NCBI RefSeq assembly: GCF_947387555.1
Contig: NZ_CANDNZ010000013.1
Location: 92,854 to 156,853 of the forward strand
DNA from: Thalassomonas sp. RHCl1
Lineage (GTDB): Bacteria; Pseudomonadota; Gammaproteobacteria; Enterobacterales; Alteromonadaceae
DNA: 64,000 nt
Reading direction: 5' to 3'
Part shown: positions 9,167 to 18,362 of the stretch, one piece after another
How the letters are laid out: every line of letters begins with the position of its first letter
How positions within the stretch are numbered: the stretch's first letter is position 1
The notes under the pieces: model-generated
What the model saw: the letters and a program-made list of their open reading frames with translations, nothing else
What the model was told of the DNA's origin: nothing
Databases searched by the model: none
Program-made: the position numbers and the translations under genes

Positions 9167-10393
9167 ATGAAGAGTAACTCAAAAAATAACACGTTAGTTA
9201 TCACTATGTTTCCTGCTTCATATGGTGATAGTTTTTTGGTTTCAGTAGAAGAAGATGCCTTAAATATTTTGATCGACACAGGGTTTAAAAGTACTTATAA
9301 AAATCACATTAGAGAAAGGTTAACCACTCTAAAAAGAAAAAAGCAGCCTTTAGATTTTCTAATCATTACCCATATCGATGCTGATCATATATCTGGTGCA
9401 TTGTCTTTACTTGAAGAAAATAATTTATCTAAAATAATTGATATTAAAAATATTTGGCATAACAGTTACCGTCATATTCAAACTAACCCCATTAATCAAC
9501 AAATACTCTCCTTAAAAGATCAAAGGCTCATCCAACAAATAAGTGATCGCGGGTATAAAAAAGATAAAGAAATTACACAAAATCACGACAAAAAAATTAG
9601 TGGTAAACAGGGATCTTCCTTAGCTTCTCTTATATCAAAAGGGGGCTATAACTGGAATTCACAATTCAACCATGGCGCTATTTGTATAGAAAACGGTATA
9701 GATATAGAGCTTTCTAGTAATGTGAAATTAATCCTTCTTTCTCCAGACAAATCTAAACTGCATAATCTTATGGCATTTTGGAAAAAGGAATTAAGAAAAT
9801 TAGGAGTTAGTAGCTCAGCCCTGGACAATCAATTTTTTGACGATGCATTTGAATTTTTAGTTTCCCATGAAAAGGCAATGAAAGAAAATATCGATAAAAA
9901 TGTGTCGAATAAAGGAGTGAACATCAAAAAGCTGATAACAAAAGCTTTTGAAGAAGATGAAAGCCCTACAAATGGTAGTTCAATTTCATTCGTTTTAGAG
10001 TATGGAAATAAAAAAGTTCTTTTTTTGGGGGATTCTCATCCTTCAATAATAGAGCGAGAGTTAAAAAACAAGTATCAGCAAAAACAAATATGGTTTGACG
10101 CAATTAAGCTCTCTCATCATGGCTCTTCTAAAAATACAAGCCCGAGTTTATTAAACCTTATAGATTCTGATACATATTTTATTTCAACGAATGGTGATAG
10201 GTTTTATCATCCCGACATGGCTACTATTGCTAGAATTGTACACAGAAAAACATGTAAAAACAGAAGGTTAATTTTCAATTATGAAACGGAAACGTCTAAA
10301 TATTTTGATAATGAAGATTTAAAAAAAGCTTACGATTATAGTATTTCAGTTTCAGGTAGTGGTGAAGCTTTTACATTTAAGAAGGACGGATAG
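9167..10393 (+). CDS. avs1a: Avs1a-like metallo-beta-lactamase-fold protein of a type 1 AVAST system
   Basis: A 408-residue MBL-fold hydrolase of the ComEC/Rec2-like branch. The zinc motif H-x-D-x-D-H is intact at H69-D71-D73-H74, and later ligands are supplied by the Asp in FLGDS and by SHHGS in the C-terminal third. No membrane segment is present. The stop codon lies one base before the GTG start of the next gene, so translation is probably coupled. An MBL protein upstream of a trypsin-STAND protein and a small third protein is the gene order described for Avs1 (AVAST type 1) antiphage systems. Its exact enzymatic role there is not settled. The gene is much more AT-rich than genes beyond the island, consistent with acquisition. 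Confidence 0.85.
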   Translation: MKSNSKNNTLVITMFPASYGDSFLVSVEEDALNILIDTGFKSTYKNHIRERLTTLKRKKQPLDFLIITHIDADHISGALSLLEENNLSKIIDIKNIWHNSYRHIQTNPINQQILSLKDQRLIQQISDRGYKKDKEITQNHDKKISGKQGSSLASLISKGGYNWNSQFNHGAICIENGIDIELSSNVKLILLSPDKSKLHNLMAFWKKELRKLGVSSSALDNQFFDDAFEFLVSHEKAMKENIDKNVSNKGVNIKKLITKAFEEDESPTNGSSISFVLEYGNKKVLFLGDSHPSIIERELKNKYQQKQIWFDAIKLSHHGSSKNTSPSLLNLIDSDTYFISTNGDRFYHPDMATIARIVHRKTCKNRRLIFNYETETSKYFDNEDLKKAYDYSISVSGSGEAFTFKKDG

Positions 10394-10394
10394 A

Positions 10395-13300
10395 GTGCAA
10401 AGTTATTTAGAAAAATATGTGGGTAGAGTTCATAGTGAAGATGACGCCGGGACAGCTTTTCTTATATCTAATCAATATTTATTAACAGCATATCATACGG
10501 TAGAAGAAGCAAAAAAAAATGAAGGAATAATCTTTCTTGAATTTGACAGTTTATATAGTGAACCATTCGAATCAGAAGTAACATTGAAAGATTTTGATGA
10601 AGATCTCGATGTGGCACTTTTAGAATTAAAGCAGCCATTAGATATTGAAAATTTTTTTAAATTGTCTAATCAAGATATAAGAAATAACTCTATATGGAGT
10701 ACATTTGGTTACCCAAGAGGAAAATTAAACACAGGGGCTAAATTAGATGGAAAAGTTGCTAGAGCGAACATAAATATTGACATATCCAGCTATGACTTGG
10801 ATTTAGAATATAACCAAAGCAATGAGTTCATTGAAGGGCTGTCAGGCTCCCCTTTAATGGCTGATGATAATGTCATAGGCATCATTACAAAAGAACTAGA
10901 TGGTACATTAGGTGCTATCAGCGTATGTAAAATAGTAAATTTTCTGAATAAAAATAATATTAGCTATGAATCTACAGTAGAAGAAAGATTAGAAAGTGCG
11001 AATGGTTTTGAATTAAATACTCCCGTTGTAGATGAGTTAACAAATAAGTTCACTGCATTGGATTCAGGTTATCTTTTTTTGAAGGGGCACCCTGGTTCTG
11101 GTAAAACGACTATTGTTGAGTCTATAGGTTATGCTCAAAGTGACATTGAAGTTCTTGGAAAATATTTTCTACTTGAAAAAGGTAAAGAAAACCTACTTTC
11201 ACTCAGAATGAATCACTTAAAGTTTTTTGAGTGGTTAGAAGATAAAATTGTTGCGGATTTGTATAATGATATCCCGCAAAAATCAGAGAGAGATGTAAAT
11301 CAATGGATAACAACAATATTAAATTTACTACAAAAGTTGTCAGAAAAATACGCAGCAAAACAGACTAAATGCGTCATTTTTGTTGATGGCATAGATGAGC
11401 TTTTCAAAACAAATAAAATAGAAGAGTTTTTTTCTGCTTTGCCTGTGGTGTTACCTAAAAATATTATTTTCGTAATCGTCGGTCAGAATGAGAAAAGCCT
11501 CCCACCTAAGCATACAATCCAAAATGAAAAAAACATAATATTAGTAACTCCATTACCTGTAAACACATGCTTAAGGCTCATCAATAAAGAATTACCTGAA
11601 CTAGCATATGGGCTACGTAATAAAATAGGGAAGTGTTCGGAATATCACCCTCTCTATCTTCGATACCTTATTGAGTACGTTAGAACTAATATAACAACTC
11701 ATGGAGAACAAAAAATTAATGACTGGTTGGATAGGTTACCTCAAGTTAGCGGTGAGATTGAGGTCTATTATGAAAGCCTTTGGCAAGACATTGTAAAGAA
11801 AGACGAACTACTTTATTTAATATCTTTAATCACCCGTTTTAGGGAATGCATATCGCATAAATCGCTTATTGATACGATCCCAGCGAATATGAGAATATCT
11901 TTAAATAAAAACCTTGATTTAATTAGCCACTTCTTAACCAGTAAACAAAACATTTTTGCATATCATGCTTCACTTATAACCTTTGTAAATAAAAAAACAG
12001 AGGCTCTTGAAGAAGATTTCCAATCACAAATATCCCTTTTTTGTAAAAATCATATTGATAACTCCTATTCACAAAGGAATATACTTCATCATCTTCTGCG
12101 AGCAAAAACTGAAATCAGAAACGAAACAATAGATTTTTGTAATCAAGAGTGGGCCGATAATTGCTCACACAATTTTGTTGAGCCAGATTTGATTCTTGCA
12201 GACCTAAAAGATGCACTATCTTTTTATTTGCAATCAGGCTGTTTTACATCTGTGACTAAATTGTTATTACTCTCACAACGGATCAAATTTCGATATAACA
12301 ATGTTTTTGCTTTAAATGCAATGGAATTAGCTGAATATTTAATTGCTTTGAAAAAACCTGAAGAAGCACTTCACCATTTATTTCGTGAATCTATCCCTAT
12401 AGTTTCAACACAAGATCTTATTCATATTCAATACAAACTAATTATGGAAAATAACTTCGATGAAGCTGAATTCATTCATTCGGCTATACATAGTTATTTC
12501 ATGAACGAATATGAAAAAGGCTCAATTGCATATGAAGATATACTAAACTTCTTTACATCCGCCTCTATAAATAATTGCTTGCTCTCCAGCACTCCTACTA
12601 AAAGTTCTTTAAAGGTCATACAATTACTTCATCAATTTTTAACTAGCTCATCAGAAGGAAGTGAGGAACAACAAGAGCAGAAACGTAAAATACTCCTTTA
12701 TATTTTAGGGCATAACACTGCATTATTATTACTTCATCATAATATATATACGCCAATAGAAGAATTGGAAAAAAGAAAGATTCCTCTAGACAATTCTATT
12801 ACCCTGACTCTAATACAAGCGTATAGCCATGTAGGTCATTTCTCTGATATTTCTGGCACTCAAGTTGACCTTGATAATATTGTTAAAGATATAGAATATT
12901 CTTTAATAAAATATAAACCAGATGAAGAAGATTCACTTTTTGTTGTAAGGTTATTGGATAGGGTATCGCTCAAATATGACATATTGGAAGGCTTAATTAG
13001 TGGATGCACTTTTAATCAAATCCCTGATTTTAGAGAAAGTAATGGAGTTGACCTGAATCATAGCTGGTTTGAAAATGTACTATCAAACTCTAAATATAAA
13101 GGTTTTCTAGATGAATCATACTCCCCCCCTGATTTGGAATTTTTCACCGAAACAGAATGGGAAAAATCGTTAGAAAGTATTGTTTCTTATATTGGCTACC
13201 TTTTAGGTACTGCATGGAAGTTAAGTGTTACTTCCCAAGAGTCAGAGCAATTAACTGTAGACATGTTAGAAAAGGTTTTACCTCTTCTCAACTTTGATTT

Positions 13301-16208
13301 GCTAACGCGTTCACAGTTTGAACGTTCATATATGTTAGTAGAGACGGTTCTTCCATCTATTTATAATTCTATCTTAGAATTTTTCTCTATATATTCAAAA
13401 CAAAATTTAGGTAAGTATTTAGATTTTATCTATCAACATTCAGATAAGCAGTTAGGGGTTTATTCTGAGGGTTTTAGAGAAACTATTCATACGCTTATAA
13501 AAAGTTTGCTCCCCCAAATAGAGCATAAAAAACAAATATTCCAGTTACTAAAAAAACTCGAAGAACATGTTTTATTGGGTGTTCAAAATCGTTGGGATAG
13601 ATGTCAAGAATTAATACTTTTGGCTACACATTATAGGAAGCTCGCTAGCGGACGCGCTGACAAATGTTTTCAAGAATTACTAAATTCTTCAATGGGACCA
13701 TCATGGTATAAAGAAGATCAGTTAGGATTGATTAATTCTTCTTTGAGTATGCTTAAGCGTCACAATGTCTCATGGTCTCCAAAAGAGCTGGCTGCTATTT
13801 TAGACTTTGCATCAGGTGAAATGACTTTTCAACGTTATATACGGATGGAGAAGGAAGAGTTCATTGGCTCTATATGTTCATCAGGGAAGTTATCTACAGC
13901 TATAAAGTACTTTCAAAATGAGACCATTCCTCTTGATCATCAATTAATTTTACATAGAGTTGAGTCAAATCAAATTGATAGTTTACATAAGGGAGCAAGC
14001 TACGATACTGGGGTAAGAAAAATAGATGAGCAAAATGGTATATTAAGTATATTAGAAAACACAAAAGACATACGACCTAGCTTACAATGGGCTATTAGCG
14101 AACTATTTCTGCTTGGAGATGATAGATATATCAGCCATTTCTCTGAAATATTTGCTCAAATAATTAATAATAGCAACACAATACAATCAAATTTCTATAT
14201 AAATAGGATCATTCGAATTCTAATTTCTGACATGGAACTCAATATAAGAAACCAATTTATAACTGAGCTTAATAAGCATCTTGAGCGATGTAAGTATGAT
14301 GAATTGGCCGTACTGATCCAGAAGAAAAAAATTGATATAGAAATGCCCAAAGCGCCGGAATATATCCCTGAAGACATAGAATATGAAGATATAGAACCGG
14401 AAGACAAGGATGAAGATGACCTGGAAAATTCACTTTACCTACCTGGAACTTTTGGAACATCCCAGGGGTTAAAAGAATTTGATATTCACTTTGCACTTGC
14501 CAAAGAAGCTTTAGATATTGAGGACGACATAACAAGTAAGCAAGAATTATTATTATCGTTAAGAGCGATACAGGATTCAGGCTGGGGTGTTTGGTCTAGA
14601 AATCTAAGCCAAAATGATGAAGCATTTGCAGAGCTATCTAAACTATGTGATGAAAATGAGTTGTTAGAAATATTAACGCCTCTCATTGCTGATGAACCAC
14701 ATGCAACTGACTGGTTAATAGTAGATAAGTTAATTTCGAAGTTTAGTAATATATTGCCTTCTGAAAAGGTAGAACAGGTACATGAATCTATAATTGAACA
14801 TATAAAAACTATGGTTTCCCCACCAAAGCATATTGTTGATGATTATGAATGGATGGACTTTGAAAATTCGGAAATAACCTCTAATGATGAAGTATTAATG
14901 AAGTTTATACTTAATTTCATCGACCACCCATCGCCGGCCATATATTCAAGAGTACCAAGCATATTAAAATCTATTGCGAGATTTGAACCTGAATTTTATT
15001 TACCTATTTTAGCCAAACATTCATTAACTGATATACAAGCACTATCTCCTGAAATCGCGGTAGGAATACTCTATTCATTAGCAATTGAAGATGTTAGCCA
15101 AATCAAATCTCATGTAAACATAAACTCACTATTTAGCAAAGTTGAGAACTGTAATCATTTAGTCATAAAACATACATGGTCTCTAATCATTAGATATATC
15201 AACAATCTTGACAGTTCTTTGCTAGAAGAAGATACAACACTAGATAACTCTATATTTAATAGTAAGCCGATAGAGATAAGTGGAAAAATTGAATATGAAA
15301 TAAAAAAAAGTGGTTTAGGGAAAACCCTCACATATATTTTATCTACGCTAAAAGAAATTGGTGTATGGAAGGATTCAGACCTTCTTTCGCTAAATAAGTT
15401 ATTGATTCAAAATTCTCAATACTTAGGGTTTGATGAAGTTGTAAGTATCAATGAAAAAATATCTAGAGGATATAATATAGGGAAAAATGAAAAATATATA
15501 AATGACCAGTTATTACCCGTAATAAATCAGATTATTCAACATAGGGTTACAGATGAAAATATTAATTTAGTTATCTCTGCATTAAGACAATTCAACCCTA
15601 ATTTTCCAGATGAAAGTATACAAAATTATTGTCAAAATGGATTAGATAAAAAAATAATTCGATTCCTTTCTAACTCTTCACAGAATCCTATGGATTTCAT
15701 CAAGGAAGGTAATAATGAATACTTACATTATTTTGAGGTGATTGCCGCACCTGATAGTAGCCCTAAGTTAATTGAAATATCAATCTTTTTAAGTAATGAA
15801 AACAGCCGCCTTCAACCTATAGAATTTCAAGCTAATCAACACCCTATGGTTACAGATATTCACGAACGTAAAACAAGAAAAAATGAATGCTTCTTGTTTA
15901 ATTGTTCACCTGGAATAAATTATACAGGAGGAAGAATAACCCCTTCGTTTATTAACTTAGGAGTTCAAGGTTTTACAGGTAAGGTCAAACCTAATGACAT
16001 TAGTGAAAATCATTGGATAGAAGGACGTAGCTGGGATTCAGAACAATTGGGAAGACCTATTAGGGAGGGGAATCGATTGATGATGACAAGTGAAAAATTA
16101 GATCTTTTATCTCAAAGAGGTTGGGAAATATTTTGGCGTGTTAATTACAATTTCACATCACAATTTTTCATTAACCGTAAAACTTTAGAAGTATCAATGA
16201 TTAATTAG
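10395..16208 (+). CDS. avs1b: Avs1b-like trypsin-STAND NTPase, antiphage sensor/effector
   Basis: A 1937-residue protein. The GTG at 10395 is chosen as start because AAGGA at 10382-10386 is correctly spaced and the MBL gene ends at 10393; an earlier in-frame GTG at 10359 has no such support. The N-terminal domain is a trypsin-like protease with a complete triad: H34 in TAYHTV, D72 in LDVALLEL, S152 in GLSGSP. A STAND/NACHT-type ATPase follows, with Walker A GHPGSGKTT (K237) and Walker B VIFVDGIDEL near 330. The remaining roughly 1450 residues are mainly helical and are expected to be the ligand sensor. In characterised Avs1-Avs3 proteins this arm binds the phage terminase large subunit, triggering tetramerisation and effector activation. 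Protease activation on phage detection is inferred from the family. Confidence 0.9.
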   Translation: MQSYLEKYVGRVHSEDDAGTAFLISNQYLLTAYHTVEEAKKNEGIIFLEFDSLYSEPFESEVTLKDFDEDLDVALLELKQPLDIENFFKLSNQDIRNNSIWSTFGYPRGKLNTGAKLDGKVARANINIDISSYDLDLEYNQSNEFIEGLSGSPLMADDNVIGIITKELDGTLGAISVCKIVNFLNKNNISYESTVEERLESANGFELNTPVVDELTNKFTALDSGYLFLKGHPGSGKTTIVESIGYAQSDIEVLGKYFLLEKGKENLLSLRMNHLKFFEWLEDKIVADLYNDIPQKSERDVNQWITTILNLLQKLSEKYAAKQTKCVIFVDGIDELFKTNKIEEFFSALPVVLPKNIIFVIVGQNEKSLPPKHTIQNEKNIILVTPLPVNTCLRLINKELPELAYGLRNKIGKCSEYHPLYLRYLIEYVRTNITTHGEQKINDWLDRLPQVSGEIEVYYESLWQDIVKKDELLYLISLITRFRECISHKSLIDTIPANMRISLNKNLDLISHFLTSKQNIFAYHASLITFVNKKTEALEEDFQSQISLFCKNHIDNSYSQRNILHHLLRAKTEIRNETIDFCNQEWADNCSHNFVEPDLILADLKDALSFYLQSGCFTSVTKLLLLSQRIKFRYNNVFALNAMELAEYLIALKKPEEALHHLFRESIPIVSTQDLIHIQYKLIMENNFDEAEFIHSAIHSYFMNEYEKGSIAYEDILNFFTSASINNCLLSSTPTKSSLKVIQLLHQFLTSSSEGSEEQQEQKRKILLYILGHNTALLLLHHNIYTPIEELEKRKIPLDNSITLTLIQAYSHVGHFSDISGTQVDLDNIVKDIEYSLIKYKPDEEDSLFVVRLLDRVSLKYDILEGLISGCTFNQIPDFRESNGVDLNHSWFENVLSNSKYKGFLDESYSPPDLEFFTETEWEKSLESIVSYIGYLLGTAWKLSVTSQESEQLTVDMLEKVLPLLNFDLLTRSQFERSYMLVETVLPSIYNSILEFFSIYSKQNLGKYLDFIYQHSDKQLGVYSEGFRETIHTLIKSLLPQIEHKKQIFQLLKKLEEHVLLGVQNRWDRCQELILLATHYRKLASGRADKCFQELLNSSMGPSWYKEDQLGLINSSLSMLKRHNVSWSPKELAAILDFASGEMTFQRYIRMEKEEFIGSICSSGKLSTAIKYFQNETIPLDHQLILHRVESNQIDSLHKGASYDTGVRKIDEQNGILSILENTKDIRPSLQWAISELFLLGDDRYISHFSEIFAQIINNSNTIQSNFYINRIIRILISDMELNIRNQFITELNKHLERCKYDELAVLIQKKKIDIEMPKAPEYIPEDIEYEDIEPEDKDEDDLENSLYLPGTFGTSQGLKEFDIHFALAKEALDIEDDITSKQELLLSLRAIQDSGWGVWSRNLSQNDEAFAELSKLCDENELLEILTPLIADEPHATDWLIVDKLISKFSNILPSEKVEQVHESIIEHIKTMVSPPKHIVDDYEWMDFENSEITSNDEVLMKFILNFIDHPSPAIYSRVPSILKSIARFEPEFYLPILAKHSLTDIQALSPEIAVGILYSLAIEDVSQIKSHVNINSLFSKVENCNHLVIKHTWSLIIRYINNLDSSLLEEDTTLDNSIFNSKPIEISGKIEYEIKKSGLGKTLTYILSTLKEIGVWKDSDLLSLNKLLIQNSQYLGFDEVVSINEKISRGYNIGKNEKYINDQLLPVINQIIQHRVTDENINLVISALRQFNPNFPDESIQNYCQNGLDKKIIRFLSNSSQNPMDFIKEGNNEYLHYFEVIAAPDSSPKLIEISIFLSNENSRLQPIEFQANQHPMVTDIHERKTRKNECFLFNCSPGINYTGGRITPSFINLGVQGFTGKVKPNDISENHWIEGRSWDSEQLGRPIREGNRLMMTSEKLDLLSQRGWEIFWRVNYNFTSQFFINRKTLEVSMIN

Positions 16209-16217
16209 GAAGTAGAA

Positions 16218-16490
16218 ATGACTAAAATGACAGACATGAAGACACCTAGAAATAGATTGGAGTTTGAGCGAAACTTCAATTTACTTAGAGAGCAAGCGTA
16301 TCAAGGGAAATTGCATTTTGTACAGGGAACAATGCATGTAGTTGATAGTTTAAAAAAAGTACAAAAGCTTCCCAATGGGAGAATTGATCTCTTAACAATT
16401 AATGAAAGTGCCAGACTTCAAGCTAATACGATGAATACTTTCGCTAACATGATGAATTTTGAATTATCATCTAAAGATGAAACCGAATAA
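16218..16490 (+). CDS. avs1c: Avs1c-like small protein
   Basis: A 90-residue, mostly helical protein that follows the trypsin-STAND gene by 9 bp, with a good ribosome-binding site (GGAAG) overlapping the end of that gene. It has no recognisable catalytic motif. Position and size match the third gene of type 1 AVAST operons, whose role is undefined. It would be a weak call in isolation; the operon context carries it. Confidence 0.75.
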   Translation: MTKMTDMKTPRNRLEFERNFNLLREQAYQGKLHFVQGTMHVVDSLKKVQKLPNGRIDLLTINESARLQANTMNTFANMMNFELSSKDETE

Positions 16491-16575
16491 TTATTTTAAT
16501 TTTAAAGTTCATAAATATATGGATGCAAATGAAAGAACTCATTGAACAATTATGATTCGCTACGGTAATCGGTAG

Positions 16576-16832
16576 TGTTCAAAAATCTGTGTCATTTCAG
16601 GGTAGTCCTCCCATTTTTAACTGAAGTTAAAAGTAGAAGTTAGGCCGCCATCAACGGTGGCCTGCCATTATTGGCTTTATGTGGCCTTTCGTTATTGTAA
16701 AACCAAAGCCACTTGGTTACATAGTCTTGAACTTCTTCAAGCGTTTCAAATAAATGTTTACTCACCCAGCTATAGCGAATGATACGGTTATGACGCTCAA
16801 TATAGGCATTCTGCTGTGGCTTACCCGGCTGG
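16576..16832 (-). mobile_element. IS3-family insertion sequence remnant
   Basis: Only the 3' end of an IS3-type transposase (orfB) survives, at 16640-16832 on the minus strand. It encodes the final part of the DDE integrase core (QQNAYIERHNR..., FYNNERPHKA..., ending LMAA and stop), including the catalytic Glu in the IERHNR region. The segment 16576-16602 (TGTTCAAAAATCTGTGTCAT onward) looks like the element's terminal repeat. The upstream part of the transposase is missing and the break falls inside the 3' end of the HEPN-like gene. The copy cannot move by itself. Confidence 0.8.
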
Positions 16833-17513
16833 ATTTTCCCCTTTTAATTTAGCTTCCCAGTCTACCCTCATAAGTTCATCTATTAGAATTCGTAGTTCCA
16901 TTGCAACAGGACGAGAAATGTTAGGTTCATTATATCGATTAGGATGAATAATGTTTCTCAACTTTCTAACGTCGTCCAAAGTACTGGCTTGTTGTTCTGT
17001 AATAATGCTATTTTCTTTTGCTCTATTAATAAGTTGTGAAAAATTAAGCCCCTTACCAGCTCTTAATACTGAAGATAAAATTCCTTCACATACACCTCCT
17101 GCGATCGTCGTAAAGCTTAGCCATAATTCATTTTCAAAAGCTTTGTCAGCTTCTTCAAACATTTCTGCCAAACGCTGTTTTAATGGTTCTGGTTGTACAT
17201 ATGGAAATAGATTTTCATAATCCTTAATTCCTATATAAGTAATGCGTAGATGGGGTTGACTCATTCTCCAATCTAAGCCCATCCAGCAATCACCATACCA
17301 ACGTAATAGATCACCCTCTATTGAATGTTGCACACCTACGGATGCTTCTTCAATATCAGTAGGGGCACCTTCAATATGCGAAGATTGAACTGCATATGCT
17401 GACAGTGTTGGTATTTTGTATATGCGTGCAGGGGGCTCTTTTATATTGTCAAAGTCGTATGATTGGTGAATCTGTTCAATCAATTGGTTAATCGGGAATG
17501 TTTTGGTTTTCAT
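16821..17513 (-). CDS. HEPN-like domain protein, possibly defence-related; 3' end altered by IS
   Basis: A 230-residue soluble protein. Its C-terminal half is helical with VRKLRNIIHP near residue 185, which fits the R-x4-6-H motif of HEPN ribonucleases (abortive-infection and DUF4145-like proteins). The N-terminal 110 residues are mixed alpha/beta and not recognised. The last codons (about six residues, ENPAG) and the stop are shared with the IS3 remnant, so the native C-terminus has probably been replaced. It lies beside the Avs1 operon in the opposite orientation, which suggests a defence role by association only. HEPN folds also occur in non-toxic proteins. Confidence 0.6.
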   Translation of the reverse strand: MKTKTFPINQLIEQIHQSYDFDNIKEPPARIYKIPTLSAYAVQSSHIEGAPTDIEEASVGVQHSIEGDLLRWYGDCWMGLDWRMSQPHLRITYIGIKDYENLFPYVQPEPLKQRLAEMFEEADKAFENELWLSFTTIAGGVCEGILSSVLRAGKGLNFSQLINRAKENSIITEQQASTLDDVRKLRNIIHPNRYNEPNISRPVAMELRILIDELMRVDWEAKLKGENPAG

Positions 17514-18230
17514 GAAAAATCCCTATTTCAGATTTTACTGGCTTTTATATCTAACCATCAGTTTTATCATTAATTCTGACTAGTTATGGGACCAATGTAT
17601 AGGAATATTTCCCGAACTCATTATAGATATAGATGAGAAATGTAGAATTACAGCCATGGAACAACTGGATAAGCTCAATTGATTAAGCTTTTATTTTAAG
17701 ACAACAAAGCAAATATTATCAGAGGATAAGTTAAAACCTGGTGAGAAATATTTACCTGTAATTAGGGGCGGCGTTTTTCAAGGTACCTTTTAACTTAAAT
17801 ACATCTTTAATTGCGGAACTTTACCCTATATCCCTTAAAAAAAGCTCAACTTACTTAAATGATGAGTTCAGATTTAAATAATGTTGCCTTGCAGTTGCCG
17901 AAACCCTTAAGAAAAATAGTATTAGTAGTAACGAGATCCGTAATTACCAACTTCATTAGGTTTGAAAATTTTAAGATAAACATTAGTGTGTCGAAATTAC
18001 CTATATAGAATAAGCAAAACCTGATTTGTTCTATAGCGTAAAACTTCCAAATTAAATTGATTGTGGATTGAATTCCGTAACACTTTAAAACTACAGCTTC
18101 TCAGTATTTCCGATAATCCAAATTATCGAAAACATTGGATGAGAGGTATTTAATATGCCTAAAGCAATAGACAAACAGAGATGAACCTTTTGATATCCAA
18201 TTATTTATGCACCATTGCGTCATACAAATA
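17514..18230. other. AT-rich gene-poor stretch with decayed coding remnants
   Basis: No intact gene is seen. A short open stretch at about 17685-17793 (plus; LSEDKLKPGEKYLPVIRGGV and a few more residues) reads like a protein fragment between two stops. The palindrome at 18101-18142 is noted separately. The stretch probably marks the right border of the acquired defence island. Confidence 0.4.
18101..18142. repeat. Degenerate copy of the 6353-6402 palindrome
   Basis: TCAGTATTTCCGATAA at 18101-18116 and TTATCGAAAACATTGGATGA at 18123-18142 form an imperfect inverted repeat around a 6-nt loop. Both arms resemble the arms at 6353-6402 (shared core TATTTCCGATAA). It lies outside any gene. Confidence 0.45.
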
Positions 18231-18266
18231 AAAAAACCGTAAAGAAATCTTCCTTTACGGTTTTTA
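18231..18266. terminator. Rho-independent terminator of the toxin operon
   Basis: AACCGTAAAG at 18235-18244 pairs with CTTTACGGTT at 18253-18262, flanked by an A-run on one side and a T-run on the other, so it works in both directions. It lies about 100 bp past the stop of the giant toxin gene. Confidence 0.85.
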
Positions 18267-18362
18267 TTAAAGCAATAAGTAACTCTAAAGTTTATTCGTA
18301 TCCTTATATGCCAAAAATACGAATAATACTTTGTTATTTATACTTATTATAAGTTAACACCA

